64,000 nt of DNA from Aurantiacibacter aquimixticola (GCF_003605475.1 NZ_RAHX01000001.1:744001-808000), one strand, 5' to 3'; positions 9,029 through 18,652 are shown, counted from the stretch's first letter. Notes: generated from the sequence alone by a model not told the origin. Program-made: numbers and translations.

Positions 9029-10527
9029 TCTGCGTCTCGCTTCAGCCGCGCGCGATCGATCTTGCCATTCGGGTTGAGCGGCATGGTTTCGACCCACTCG
9101 ATGTGCGCAGGCTGCATGAAATTAGGCAATTCCCGTCGAAGGGCCGCACGCAGTGCTTCGTCACCGCCCTCGCCCCGCACGATGAGATGAATTGCGTGAC
9201 CGAGGCGCGGATCGGGCACGCCGAATGCCACCGCCTCTTCCGCGAGGCCGGTGGCGCGGGCGGCATCCTCGATTTCCTGCGGACTGATGCGGTTTCCGGC
9301 GCACTTGATCATCGCATCCTCCCTGCCGACGAAATACAGCAAGCCATCGTCGTCGCGGCAAACGGTATCGCCAGACCATACTGCAGTACCGCCATGTTTC
9401 GATGTCGCCGGTGCCGGGCGGAAGCGTTCTGCGGTTCGCTCGGGATCCTGCCAGTAGCCCTGCGCGACGAGCGGCCCGCAATGGACGAGCTCACCGTCGG
9501 AGGCCGCGGCCCCGTCCTGGTCGATCACCAAAATCTCCGCAAAGGGAATAGCCTTGCCAATGGACGTAGGATGCGTGTCGACAAGCTCGGGATCCAAGTA
9601 GGTCGATCGAAAGGCCTCGGTCAATCCATACATTGGAAAAAGCTTTGCCTGCGGGAAGATGTGTCGCAAAGCTTGCACCAAATCTTCGATGAGCGCCCCG
9701 CCGCTATTGGTTAGCCGCCGCATAGTTCCAACAGCGTCTTGCGACCAATCCTGCTCGGCAAGCTGCACCCAAAGCGGGGGCACAGCCGCCAGCGTCGTGA
9801 TGGAATGTCTGGCGCATGCCTTAATGACATCGCGCGGCGTCAGATAATCGAGCGGCACCACGCTCCCGCCCGCATACCAGGTCGAAAGCAGTTGATTCTG
9901 CCCGTAATCGAAGCTGAGCGGCAGCACGGCCAGCGTCACATCGTCGCGCTCCATCTCGAGATAATGCGCCACGCTCACTGCGCCGAGCCACAGATTGGCG
10001 TGGCTCAACATAACGCCCTTCGGCCTGCCGGTCGAACCGCTCGTGTAAAGAATGGCGGCGAGCGAGTGCGGATCCAAGTCCGATAGACTTGCCGATCCTT
10101 CGCCGCCGCCCAAGCCTGACAGGAACGCGGCCTCTTCGACGATCTTGCACTCCGTCGGAACATCGTCGTGTTCCAGCGATGCAGTCCGGCCGGCATTGGC
10201 GATGAGAAGGTCTGCCCCGCTGTCAGCAAGGATATGCGCAACCTGCGCCCGCTTCAGAAGGGGATTGATCGGCACATGCACCAGCCCGGCTCGCGCCGCC
10301 GCGAGCGGAAGCAGGCATGTTGCCTCCCCCTTGCTGCCCCACGTCGCGACCCGCGCGCCCTTTTCCGGCACCGCATCGGCAAGCCACGCCGCCATGCGCG
10401 ATACCTGCCGTCGCAGGTCAGCCCAAGACAGCGTCCGATGACGCAGGATCAGCGCAGGGTCGCCATCCTTGCCGCGTTCTGCGATATGGTCGAGCGGCCG
10501 TGGCACAGGATCGGGCGCGGTGGACAT
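9025..10527 (-). CDS. Acyl-CoA ligase (AMP-forming), exosortase A system-associated
   Basis: A 500-residue ANL-superfamily adenylate-forming enzyme. The P-loop-like motif LYTSGSTGRPKGVMLSH is intact, as are the C-terminal hinge and the catalytic lysine in NPNGKIDR. It would activate a carboxylic or amino acid as adenylate and pass it to CoA or, more likely here, to the stand-alone carrier protein encoded divergently at 11553. ATG at 10527 has GAAAGG upstream. Only 23 bp separate it from the divergent transferase start, so promoters must reach into coding sequence. Confidence 0.9.
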   Translation of the reverse strand: MSTAPDPVPRPLDHIAERGKDGDPALILRHRTLSWADLRRQVSRMAAWLADAVPEKGARVATWGSKGEATCLLPLAAARAGLVHVPINPLLKRAQVAHILADSGADLLIANAGRTASLEHDDVPTECKIVEEAAFLSGLGGGEGSASLSDLDPHSLAAILYTSGSTGRPKGVMLSHANLWLGAVSVAHYLEMERDDVTLAVLPLSFDYGQNQLLSTWYAGGSVVPLDYLTPRDVIKACARHSITTLAAVPPLWVQLAEQDWSQDAVGTMRRLTNSGGALIEDLVQALRHIFPQAKLFPMYGLTEAFRSTYLDPELVDTHPTSIGKAIPFAEILVIDQDGAAASDGELVHCGPLVAQGYWQDPERTAERFRPAPATSKHGGTAVWSGDTVCRDDDGLLYFVGREDAMIKCAGNRISPQEIEDAARATGLAEEAVAFGVPDPRLGHAIHLIVRGEGGDEALRAALRRELPNFMQPAHIEWVETMPLNPNGKIDRARLKRDAE

Positions 10528-10550
10528 GGGGCCTTTCGAAAAGCGATACG

Positions 10551-11540
10551 ATGACGGCGGTCAGCTATCACGACACCATTAAGGACTTGCAAGACCTCGC
10601 TTGGCGCGATGGCGGACCTTTTGCCCGCCCGGCGTGGTTCGTAATGCTCGAAGAGATGGTTGGCGCGCCGCTCTTCGCCGTCGCAAAGGATGGCGATGAG
10701 GCGATTTGCCTGCCGCTGATGCGCGGAGAGGCTGGGTGGGAAGCACTGACCAACTGGTATGCGTTCACATGGCAACCCTTGCGAACACACAACGCGCATG
10801 ACCAGTTGCTGACAGCTTTGGCCGAGGAGATGCCCACGAAGACCGACAGGATCGTGCTCGACAAGCTGACGCGCGAGGACGCGGCGCATTTGAAGCGCGC
10901 TTTTCGTGGCACTGGATGGTCTAGCTTCGCCGAAGTGGCCGACACCAACCACATCCTGCAGGTCCAGGGCCGGCCTTTCGCCGCTTATCTCGCAGAGCGA
11001 CCCGGTGCGCTCCGCACAGCGCTTTCTCGCAAGACGAAGAAGCTCGATACCGTCATGACAAACGAATTCTCGAATGCCGACTGGTCGATTTTCGAGGACG
11101 TCTACGCCGATAGCTGGAAGCCTGCCGAGGGCAATGCGGACTTGTTGCGCCGATTTGCACGGCAAGAGAGCGCAGCCGGCCGTCTTCGCTTTGCCATCGC
11201 GCGGCACGATGGGGCGCCTGTTGCCGCGCAATTCTGGACGGTCGATAATGGCACCGCGTTCATTCACAAGCTCGCGCATCGCCGCGGCGCCCAGGCGCTC
11301 TCTCCCGGAACCATCCTGACTGCCGCCCTGATGGAACACATTATCGATACGGACGGCGTCGCAACGGTCGATTTCGGCACTGGCGACGAACCTTACAAGC
11401 GCGACTGGATGGAGCAGGTCCGCTTGCGATACCGGCTCACCTGCCTGCGACGCGACAAGCCGCGGAATTGGCCGTTGCTGCTGAAGTCCCGGGTCAAGGC
11501 AATGCGCGGCAAACTTGTCAGCTTCGCCGACGCTGGCTAG
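10551..11540 (+). CDS. GNAT/FemAB-like N-acyltransferase of the XrtA locus
   Basis: A 329-residue protein with the BioF2/FemAB-like acetyltransferase fold, recognisable from its C-terminal half (PVAAQFWTVDNGTAFIHKLAHRR then DFGTGDEPYKRDWME). Such genes regularly accompany the XrtA ligase-decarboxylase-carrier set, and the protein may condense an activated acyl or aminoacyl group with an amine. I chose ATG at 10551 (MTAVSYHDTIKDL); longer in-frame starts would overlap the divergent ligase gene. It leads a four-gene plus-strand run with the carrier and the two hydrolase-like genes. Confidence 0.75.
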   Translation: MTAVSYHDTIKDLQDLAWRDGGPFARPAWFVMLEEMVGAPLFAVAKDGDEAICLPLMRGEAGWEALTNWYAFTWQPLRTHNAHDQLLTALAEEMPTKTDRIVLDKLTREDAAHLKRAFRGTGWSSFAEVADTNHILQVQGRPFAAYLAERPGALRTALSRKTKKLDTVMTNEFSNADWSIFEDVYADSWKPAEGNADLLRRFARQESAAGRLRFAIARHDGAPVAAQFWTVDNGTAFIHKLAHRRGAQALSPGTILTAALMEHIIDTDGVATVDFGTGDEPYKRDWMEQVRLRYRLTCLRRDKPRNWPLLLKSRVKAMRGKLVSFADAG

Positions 11541-11552
11541 TGCGCGGAAAGC

Positions 11553-11846
11553 ATGGCGAGCAACCTTCCCATTCCTGTCGAGCAGACAGGCGAAACCGAC
11601 CTGGTCCTGCGCCAGGTCCTGCAGGACGTACTCGGCCTCTCCGCAGAAAGAGTTGCGCGGTTCGATGAGGACAGCGGCCTTTTCGGACATTTGCCGGAGC
11701 TCGACTCGATGGCAGTCGCCGGCCTGTTGACAGAGCTGGAAGACCGGCTCGAAATCCTGATCGAGGACGACGAGGTGGATGGCGAGATGCTGGAAACCTA
11801 TGGCGCACTGCGCACCTTCCTCGCCGAAAAACGCGCGGACGACTGA
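11553..11846 (+). CDS. Stand-alone acyl/peptidyl carrier protein
   Basis: A 97-residue acidic four-helix protein. The phosphopantetheine attachment motif is PELDSMAV, with serine near residue 52. The acidic helix ELEDRLEILIEDDEVD that follows is typical of carriers that dock with adenylating enzymes. It begins 12 bp after the transferase stop. Its probable partner is the ligase at 9025-10527, on the other strand of the same locus. It differs from the housekeeping AcpP motif (GADSLD), which supports a dedicated role. Confidence 0.85.
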   Translation: MASNLPIPVEQTGETDLVLRQVLQDVLGLSAERVARFDEDSGLFGHLPELDSMAVAGLLTELEDRLEILIEDDEVDGEMLETYGALRTFLAEKRADD

Positions 11847-11852
11847 CCGGCG

Positions 11853-12509
11853 ATGCAGGCGGGCAACTGGCCCATCTCTCGGGAAATGCAGGAATATGCC
11901 GTTCGCTTCGACAAGGCTCGGCAGCGACGCCTGCTGATCGTCCCAGCTCTGTTCGACGAGGGGAACAAGATGCGGCGCCTCACCGTGCAACTGATGCGTA
12001 CGCTGGACCGCGGTGGCGTGGATACAATCCTGCCGGACCTTCCCGGCATGAATGAGAGCCTGGCCTCGCTTGCCGAACAGACGCTCGAAAACTGGCGCGC
12101 CGCAATCGCCGCGGCAGAGCACGCTTTCGCTGCCACCCACACGCTGACCATCCGGGGCGGCGCCTTGTGCAAACCGGACGGCCCCGCGACACGCTACGCT
12201 CCACTGCCCGGGCCCACGCAATTGCGCGATTTGCTGCGCGCTCGCGCCATCGCCGATCGCGAGGCCGGGTATTCGACCACTCGGGATCAATTGCTCACCG
12301 CCGGTCGCGCAGAGGGCTTGCTTCTTGCAGGCTACCAGATCGGACCGGAGATGATCCGGCAACTGGAAGCGGCCGACATCGATTTTCGCGACGACGACAT
12401 TCGCCAGCGCGATATCGGCGGCGTGGGCCTCTGGCTGCGCGCCGAGCCGAGCGGCGACGCGGCGCAGGCAGAAACGCTGGCACAGATCGTGCTGGAGCGG
12501 CTGCGGTGA
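11853..12509 (+). CDS. Hydrolase-2-like protein of the exosortase A system, nucleophile missing
   Basis: A 218-residue alpha/beta-hydrolase-fold protein. The segment LFDEGNKMRRLTVQLMRTLDRGGVDTILPDLPGMNES aligns by eye with the N-terminal part of XrtA-linked hydrolase 2 (PFAEEMNKSRR...). At the nucleophile elbow it has TIRGGAL instead of GxSxG, so the catalytic serine is absent. As I recall the family also has a non-serine residue there, so this may be a binding or structural member. GTGA at 12506-12509 overlaps the next gene's start. It is also shorter than the roughly 265 residues I recall for the family. Confidence 0.65.
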   Translation: MQAGNWPISREMQEYAVRFDKARQRRLLIVPALFDEGNKMRRLTVQLMRTLDRGGVDTILPDLPGMNESLASLAEQTLENWRAAIAAAEHAFAATHTLTIRGGALCKPDGPATRYAPLPGPTQLRDLLRARAIADREAGYSTTRDQLLTAGRAEGLLLAGYQIGPEMIRQLEAADIDFRDDDIRQRDIGGVGLWLRAEPSGDAAQAETLAQIVLERLR

Positions 12510-13285
12510 CCCGGCGTCACGTCCACTTCGACTGCGAAGGCGATACGCTCGTCGGAACTCTCGACGAGGCGCAGAACACTAGCGGCTTGCTCATCGTAAG
12601 CGGCGGAAACGAGATCCGGGCGGGCGCTTTTGCCGGACAAGCCGAATTGGCGCAGAAAACTGCCGCCGAAGGTTTCCCTGTCTTCCGCTTCGACAGGCGC
12701 GGCATCGGCGATAGCGAAGGCCAGAGTCGTGACCTGCGGGAGCGCGCCGTGGACATTTCCGCAGCGGAGAAGGCATTCATGCGCGAGTGTCCATGGATCA
12801 GAAGCATGGTCGTCTATGGCAATTGTGATGCCGCATCGGCGCTCATGCTCATGCGGGACAGGCGACATCACGTGCTCGTCCTCGCAAATCCGTGGCCTTA
12901 TGAAAGCGATCAAGCGCCGGAAATGCCCTCCCCCAAAGCGATACGCGAGCGTTACGCGGACCGCCTATCAAGACCATCGGGATGGCGCAGGCTGTTGCGC
13001 GGCGATGTCGATTTCGGACGGCTTGCCAAGGGATTGAGGTCCGCGTTGGGGCAGGATCGCAAGCCGAGGACGTTTGTGTCCGAGATGGCCGAAAGCCTCG
13101 ATGAATGCGCCTTGCCTCATGTCATTCTCCTATCCGGGAACGACCGCACGGCGACAGCCTTTGCCGAAGAATGGGATGATCGACCGGGAACGGTGAAGAC
13201 CTGTGACGGCGCGGGCCATAGCTTTGCCGAACCGCATGCTCGGGCCTGGCTACGCGAACAGCTGCTGGAGATGCTGCGCCGTTAG
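12506..13285 (+). CDS. Hydrolase 1, exosortase A system-associated
   Basis: A 259-residue alpha/beta hydrolase. FRFDRRGIGDSEG (residues 60-72) is typical of the family. The nucleophile elbow GNCDAAS places cysteine 107 where serine usually sits; an Asp in SGNDRTA and the His in GAGHSF complete a likely Cys-Asp-His triad. It may be a thioesterase releasing the product from the carrier protein; this is inference from context. The start is GTG at 12506, overlapping the previous stop. Its TAG overlaps the TAA of the convergent methyltransferase gene within four bases (ttag, 13282-13285). Confidence 0.85.
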   Translation: MTRRHVHFDCEGDTLVGTLDEAQNTSGLLIVSGGNEIRAGAFAGQAELAQKTAAEGFPVFRFDRRGIGDSEGQSRDLRERAVDISAAEKAFMRECPWIRSMVVYGNCDAASALMLMRDRRHHVLVLANPWPYESDQAPEMPSPKAIRERYADRLSRPSGWRRLLRGDVDFGRLAKGLRSALGQDRKPRTFVSEMAESLDECALPHVILLSGNDRTATAFAEEWDDRPGTVKTCDGAGHSFAEPHARAWLREQLLEMLRR

Positions 13286-14478
13286 CGCACGAAAAGGCTG
13301 GCCAGCTCGACATGGGTCGACCAGCGGAACTGCCCGACAGGTCGAAGCTCGGCGAGCCGAAAGCCGGCCTCTGCCAGGACTTTCCCGTCGCGTGACCAGC
13401 TTGAAGGATTGCAGCTGATATAGGCGACCCGCTCGATCGCACTGGCGGCGATCTGTTCGATCTGGGCGCGCGCTCCGGCACGAGGCGGATCGAGCAGGAC
13501 GGCATCGAAAGCTGATATTTCAGCGGCGCGGAGCGGATTGCGGAAAAGGTCGCGATGCGCGGTTTCGACAGGTTTTCTTGCGCGCGCCGCCGAAGACCGA
13601 CAGGCGAGGACAGCAGCCTGCTCCGCCTCATAAGCGGTCACCTTGGATGCATCCGAAAGCGCGAATGCGAACGTACCGAGACCCGCAAAGAGATCTGCGA
13701 TGGTGTCGCTTTCGCCAAGCCACTCCATCGCAGCCTTCACGAGAGCGTTTTCGCCGTGGCGCGTGGCCTGCATGAACGCACCTGGTGGAAATGCGACCGC
13801 GACGCCGCCCAGGGTTATTGTCGCAGGTTCCGGCTCCCAAAATGGCTCCGGCCCGTAGCCCTGATCGAGCGTCAATCGGGCCAGCTGGTGTTCGCGGCAG
13901 AAATCGAGAAGATCCTCGGCCTGTTCGAGACCTTCGGGAGCGAAGCCCTTAAGGCCAAGGTCAACGCCCTGATTGACGCGGGCCAAGTTGATGTCGATGC
14001 CGTATCGGCCTTTCAGCTTGGCGAGATAGCGTCGCAGCGGCGCGATCAGCGCGAATAGTTCGGGCAACAGGACATGGCATTCCGTTAGGTCGACGACCTT
14101 GTGCGATCCGCCTTCGTTGAAGCCAATTATCGGTCTGCCGCCGCCATTGACCGCCCGCATTGTCGTCTTCCGGCGCGATTTCGGCGGAGACATTGCCGGT
14201 GGCAGGACCTTCTCTGGCTCAAGCCCCTGTCCACTTGCCGCGTGGACGACCCGATCACGAACGAAGGCAGTCAATGCCTCCTCGTCGCAATGCTGCAGCT
14301 GGCATCCGCCGCAACGGTCGAAATGTCGGCAGGGAGGCTCGACATGATGCGGGCCGGAAATGATTGCGCCTTCTTGCGTGAGGCGATCGCCGGGTGCCCC
14401 GCCTGCGACATGCCGACCGCTTGCGGTGACACCATCGCCCCGCGCTGCAATGCGGACGATCTCTTCTGTCTCGTTCAT
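13282..14478 (-). CDS. Class I SAM-dependent RNA (uracil-C5) methyltransferase, TrmA/RlmD family
   Basis: A 398-residue COG2265 enzyme. An N-terminal TRAM-like domain is followed by the cluster CRHFDRCGGCQLQHC, whose cysteines bind [4Fe-4S] as in RlmD. The SAM domain contains DLFAGLGTFAFAL, LLDPPRAGAR and the catalytic cysteine in YISCNPSSW. It methylates U-C5 in rRNA or tRNA; which site cannot be told from sequence alone. ATG at 14478 overlaps the nnr stop (ATGA). It is the last gene of a six-gene minus-strand run that begins with ispE. Confidence 0.88.
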   Translation of the reverse strand: MNETEEIVRIAARGDGVTASGRHVAGGAPGDRLTQEGAIISGPHHVEPPCRHFDRCGGCQLQHCDEEALTAFVRDRVVHAASGQGLEPEKVLPPAMSPPKSRRKTTMRAVNGGGRPIIGFNEGGSHKVVDLTECHVLLPELFALIAPLRRYLAKLKGRYGIDINLARVNQGVDLGLKGFAPEGLEQAEDLLDFCREHQLARLTLDQGYGPEPFWEPEPATITLGGVAVAFPPGAFMQATRHGENALVKAAMEWLGESDTIADLFAGLGTFAFALSDASKVTAYEAEQAAVLACRSSAARARKPVETAHRDLFRNPLRAAEISAFDAVLLDPPRAGARAQIEQIAASAIERVAYISCNPSSWSRDGKVLAEAGFRLAELRPVGQFRWSTHVELASLFVR

Positions 14479-15854
14479 AGAAATGCGTCGTAAGCGTGTG
14501 GTATCACGTCGACAAGCTGACCTGCCGAGAAAGCAGGGCGCGCCAGTCTGGCGGCCTCTGTATGAAGGTAAACTGCTTCCTCTGCAGCTCTCATCATCGC
14601 GCTTCCCGAAGCGATCCGGCTGGCAATCAGCCCCGCAAGCACGTCGCCCGTTCCGGCGGTCGACAACCACGATGGCGCGGGCGGGAAGAGGGCCGTGTCG
14701 CCACCCTCACCTACCAAAATGTTATCGGCACCCTTGGCGAGGATCGTCATGCCGGTGGCGCCGTGCAGGGCTCGCGCCTTCTCCAGCTTCGTCTCGGCCG
14801 AGACGTCGAAAGCCTCGCACAGAGCAGACAATTCCCCTTCATGCGGCGTCGCGATCGAGCGGCGCAGCTCGTGCTCGGGTGTGATGAGATGGAGGGCATC
14901 TGCGTCCAGGACCAGTGGCTTGCCGCTCTTCAGCGCCGCATCCACCCGGCCCTGCGCCGCCTCATCTCGACCGAGACCTGGGCCGATCACCACCGCATCG
15001 ATACGCTCGTCGTGCAAAAGATCGGCCACATCTGTGTCATCGTGAACGATATCGATGGGCATCGCGGGGTGCAGATGCTCGCTGGCAAACATCACATAGC
15101 CCGCACCACCATGCTGCGCCGCGCGCGCCGTCATGATCGCAGCGCCAGGCATTTCGCCTCCGACGACAAGAACCATGCCACGCGAATATTTGTGGGAGTC
15201 GGCAGCGGGTGCGCACAATCGGGGACGCGGAGCGAGGCGAGCCGCGCCATCCAACGGACCAACGCGGATATCGACCACCCGCCGCTCGCCCATTCGCGCG
15301 GAAGCAGGCATCAGCCAGTGGGCTGGTTTCCATGCGGCGAGTGCTATGGTCAGATCATACCTCGGCAGGCCATCGTTCAGCAGTCCACCTGTGTCGCTGT
15401 CCACGCCGCTCGGCAGATCGATGGCAACGCACAGATCGTGGCTCGCGGCCAATCGGGCCACGAGATCGCGCAAGTCATCGGACAACGGTCGCGACAGACC
15501 GGTACCGAACAGACAATCGACGAAGACATGTCCGCTCGCCTCTTTGACCGGCTTCCCGCTCCATTCCGAGCGGGCGCTTTTGGCAGCATCGGTGGCTGGA
15601 TCGAGCGGCGCGACGACCGATACATCCACGCCGCGCCGTTCCAGCTCACGCGCGATGACATAGCCGTCGCCACCATTGTTGCCCGGGCCGCACAGCACGG
15701 TAACGCTCCGTCCGGCACATAGCCGCCAGACCCACTCCGCCGCGCCCGTGCCCGCGCGTTGCATCAGGCTTTCGACGGTTTCGCCTGCATCGAGCAGGCT
15801 TTGCTCCGCAGCTCGCATCTGTTCAGCAATCAGGACTTGGCGAGCGTGCCTCAC
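14475..15854 (-). CDS. nnr: Bifunctional NAD(P)H-hydrate epimerase / ADP-dependent dehydratase
   Basis: A 459-residue fusion. The N-terminal YjeF_N epimerase domain has GPGNNGGDGYVI at about residues 56-67; the C-terminal ribokinase-like dehydratase domain has LVLDADAL, ATPHEGELSAL and STAGTGDVLAGL. Together they repair hydrated NAD(P)H. The length fits bacterial Nnr. It starts one base after the small lipoprotein gene's stop and overlaps the methyltransferase start, so it is part of a tightly packed operon. Confidence 0.95.
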   Translation of the reverse strand: MRHARQVLIAEQMRAAEQSLLDAGETVESLMQRAGTGAAEWVWRLCAGRSVTVLCGPGNNGGDGYVIARELERRGVDVSVVAPLDPATDAAKSARSEWSGKPVKEASGHVFVDCLFGTGLSRPLSDDLRDLVARLAASHDLCVAIDLPSGVDSDTGGLLNDGLPRYDLTIALAAWKPAHWLMPASARMGERRVVDIRVGPLDGAARLAPRPRLCAPAADSHKYSRGMVLVVGGEMPGAAIMTARAAQHGGAGYVMFASEHLHPAMPIDIVHDDTDVADLLHDERIDAVVIGPGLGRDEAAQGRVDAALKSGKPLVLDADALHLITPEHELRRSIATPHEGELSALCEAFDVSAETKLEKARALHGATGMTILAKGADNILVGEGGDTALFPPAPSWLSTAGTGDVLAGLIASRIASGSAMMRAAEEAVYLHTEAARLARPAFSAGQLVDVIPHAYDAFL

Positions 15855-15855
15855 C

Positions 15856-16188
15856 TCATTCGGCCACGGGAAAGCGATAGCGGTCCGCGCCGACGCGGAC
15901 CTCTACCGTGCCGTCGGAGCGCTCGACAACGGCCTGCTCCACCCCGTCCGCCGTCACGATGCCACGGCCCGGCACGCCGAATTCAAAACGACGAAACGCA
16001 CCATCGGGATGGCGCACAATGAGCAGGCGCTCTCCCTCCGCCTCGGCCCGCTCCATCGTGCATTCGGGAGCGAAAGAGGCCGCGCCGCCAAGCGCGCATT
16101 CGATCTCGGAGCCTGCCACCTCGTCGCCTCGCTCTTCGCAGGCGACCAGCAGTAGCAGGGCCAGCGCGCTAGATATCCGCAAAGACAT
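15856..16188 (-). CDS. Small hypothetical lipoprotein
   Basis: A 110-residue protein with a signal peptide ending in the lipobox LLVAC (Cys 17). The mature part has two further cysteines (IECALGG and APECTME) that could form a disulfide, and beta-rich C-terminal sequence ([17 protein letters not shown]). I recognise no domain with a known function. The start lies 20 bp inside the end of ilvD, and the stop is one base before nnr, so it is probably co-transcribed with both. Confidence 0.75.
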   Translation of the reverse strand: MSLRISSALALLLLVACEERGDEVAGSEIECALGGAASFAPECTMERAEAEGERLLIVRHPDGAFRRFEFGVPGRGIVTADGVEQAVVERSDGTVEVRVGADRYRFPVAE

Positions 16189-17887
16189 GCGTTTCGCTTT
16201 CCGCGCCGGGGTGGGTCACCGCGCCCCTCACTGCCGGGCCGACATTGCGCGCATAGCGCCAGAGCGCGCCGGACTGGTAATCATTACGGCGCGGCTTCCA
16301 GTCGCGGCGGCGCGCTTCCAGCAGATCCTCCGCCACGTCCAAGTCGATCGTTCCGGCCTCCGCATCGATGGCGATGGTATCGCCATCCTCGATAAGCGCG
16401 ATAGGCCCGCCATCGGCCGCTTCTGGCCCGACATGGCCGATGCAGAAACCGCGCGTCGCACCGGAGAAGCGGCCATCGGTGATAAGAGCGACTTTCTCGC
16501 CCATGCCTTGGCCGTACAGCGCGGCGGTCGTGGACAGCATTTCGCGCATGCCGGGCCCGCCCTTCGGTCCTTCGTAGCGAATGACGATAACGCTGCCTTC
16601 CGCTATGTCGCGCGCTTCGACGGCGGCGAAAGCATCCTCCTCGCAATCGAACACCCGCGCGGGGCCTCTGAACTGCAGCCGTGTCATCCCCGCAACCTTC
16701 ACGATGGCCCCTTCCGGCGCGAGTGATCCCCTGAGGCCGACGACGCCACCGGTAGGCGTGATCGGGTTCGAGACTTCGTAAATGATCTTCTGGTCGGGGT
16801 TCCAGGTGACTTCCTCGATATTCTCGCCGAGCGATTTGCCGGTCACGGTCAGCGGTTCGGGATCGAGAAAGCCGCCATCGAGGAGCGTCTTCATCAGCAT
16901 GTAGACCCCGCCCGCTTCGTGCATGTCCTTCGCGACATAGCGCCCACCCGGCTTCAGGTCGGCGATGTAGGGGGTGGACTTGAAGATCTCGGCCACGTCG
17001 AAGAGGTCGAAGGCGATGCCGCATTCGCTTGCCATCGCCGGAAGATGCAGCGCGGCATTGGTTGATCCGCCGGTCGCCGCGACGACGCGGGCGGCATTCT
17101 CGAAAGCGGCACGACTGCATATGTCGCGCGGGCGCAGATTGTGGGCGATCAGCTCCATGACCTGGCGACCCGCGGCAACCGCTATTTCTTCCCGCGATTT
17201 GTAAGGTGCGGGGGCCATGTTGCTGTTTGGTAAGGACAATCCGATTGCCTCACCCACGCACGCCATGGTGTTGGCGGTAAACTGTCCGCCGCATGCGCCG
17301 TGGCCGGGACAGGCGACTTTCTCGAGCGCGGTGAGCTCTTTCAAGGGGCAATTCCCGGCGGCGTGCTGGCCGACGGCCTCAAAAACGTCGACGACGGTCA
17401 CGTCTCCACCCTTCCACGTGCCGGGAAGGATCGATCCGCCATAGACGAAGATGCTCGGCACATTCAGCCGCAGCATTGCCATCATCATGCCGGGCAGGCT
17501 CTTATCGCAGCCGGCAAAGCCCACCAACGCATCGTAGCAATGGCCACGCACCGAAAGCTCGATAGAGTCCGCGATAACCTCGCGGCTTACCAGCGAGCTT
17601 TTCATGCCCTGATGGCCCATCGCAATGCCGTCTGTGACGGTAATGGTGTTGAACCGTCGCGGCGTACCACCTCCCTCCTCTACCCCGCGGCGGCAGATAT
17701 CGGCCTGCGCGTTCAGCGTGGTGTTGCACGGCGCGCTATCGTTCCCGGCGGAAGCGATCGCAACAAAAGGCTGCGCGATCTCTTCCTCGCTCATGCCCAT
17801 TGCGTAATAATATGACCGATGCGGCGCACGTTCTGGCCCCACGGAAACGTGGCGGCTTGGCAATTTGGATTTATCGAACCGACTCAT
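16169..17887 (-). CDS. ilvD: Dihydroxy-acid dehydratase
   Basis: A 572-residue IlvD/Edd-family dehydratase making 2-oxo acids in valine, isoleucine and CoA (pantothenate) synthesis. Cluster cysteines are visible at C54 (SAPCNTT), C127 (GCDKS) and C199 ([16 protein letters not shown]); this pattern fits the [2Fe-2S] branch of IlvD. The length matches that branch. It lies 36 bp after the N-formylglutamate amidohydrolase gene and overlaps the lipoprotein start by 20 bp. Confidence 0.97.
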   Translation of the reverse strand: MSRFDKSKLPSRHVSVGPERAPHRSYYYAMGMSEEEIAQPFVAIASAGNDSAPCNTTLNAQADICRRGVEEGGGTPRRFNTITVTDGIAMGHQGMKSSLVSREVIADSIELSVRGHCYDALVGFAGCDKSLPGMMMAMLRLNVPSIFVYGGSILPGTWKGGDVTVVDVFEAVGQHAAGNCPLKELTALEKVACPGHGACGGQFTANTMACVGEAIGLSLPNSNMAPAPYKSREEIAVAAGRQVMELIAHNLRPRDICSRAAFENAARVVAATGGSTNAALHLPAMASECGIAFDLFDVAEIFKSTPYIADLKPGGRYVAKDMHEAGGVYMLMKTLLDGGFLDPEPLTVTGKSLGENIEEVTWNPDQKIIYEVSNPITPTGGVVGLRGSLAPEGAIVKVAGMTRLQFRGPARVFDCEEDAFAAVEARDIAEGSVIVIRYEGPKGGPGMREMLSTTAALYGQGMGEKVALITDGRFSGATRGFCIGHVGPEAADGGPIALIEDGDTIAIDAEAGTIDLDVAEDLLEARRRDWKPRRNDYQSGALWRYARNVGPAVRGAVTHPGAESETHVFADI

Positions 17888-17923
17888 TCCGCGTGCTTGA
17901 AGCGGGCGCGGCCGGGAATCAAG

Positions 17924-18652
17924 TCAGGCCGTCTCCAGCGCCAGCTTCACCCGGCCCGCGACATCGGCGATGATCGCCGCCCAGCGCGCCTGTCCGCGCT
18001 CCTGCGTGATGAGGTTGTTGCGGATTTCGATCGCGCAATAGGGCCGTCCATGCGCCTCCGCGTGACGGTTCATCGTCGCATTGAGCTCGCGGCCCGAATA
18101 GGGCTCGTTATCGCCCACTGTGACGCCCAGCTCGCCGAACAGGCGGATTGCGTGCAGCGCGGCGCGCTCGTCCTCATTATACAACAAGCCGATTTCCCAC
18201 GGACGCTCCTGGCCCGGTTTGCTTTCAAGTTCGGGCGTGAAGCTGTGTATGGAAAGGATCAGGCCCGGCTGCACCTCATCCAGCCAGCGCTCCATCGCCG
18301 AGTGATAGGGCCGGTGGTATTCCTCGAGCCGCTTGTCCCGGTCCGCCCCGATATTGCCGGGGACGAGAATGCCGTCGCTCGTGGTGGGGACGAGGCCGTC
18401 TGCCTCTTCCTCACGATGCAGATCGACCACCAGACGGCTGACCTCCCCCAGCATGGCCGCGATATTGTGCCGCCGCGCCAACCGCTCGCACACGCCCGCC
18501 GCGCCAATATCGTAGGCGACATGCTTGTCGAGCGTACCGGGCGGCACGCCGAGCTCGATCCCTTCCGGCACGAAGTTGGACGCATGATCGCATACCGCGA
18601 CAATGCCACCGCGCGTGGCCTCTCCGATAAATCGGTAGACGGGTTCGCTCAT
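17924..18652 (-). CDS. N-formylglutamate amidohydrolase family protein
   Basis: A 242-residue metal-dependent amidohydrolase of the FGase family. The N-terminal metal-binding segment CDHASNFVP and the downstream DLHRE and SIHSFTP motifs are present, so the fold looks complete. The family hydrolyses N-formylglutamate in histidine degradation, but no hut genes are nearby, so the substrate is uncertain. ATG at 18652 overlaps the ispE stop (ATGA) and is preferred over a start eight codons upstream. Confidence 0.85.
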   Translation of the reverse strand: MSEPVYRFIGEATRGGIVAVCDHASNFVPEGIELGVPPGTLDKHVAYDIGAAGVCERLARRHNIAAMLGEVSRLVVDLHREEEADGLVPTTSDGILVPGNIGADRDKRLEEYHRPYHSAMERWLDEVQPGLILSIHSFTPELESKPGQERPWEIGLLYNEDERAALHAIRLFGELGVTVGDNEPYSGRELNATMNRHAEAHGRPYCAIEIRNNLITQERGQARWAAIIADVAGRVKLALETA

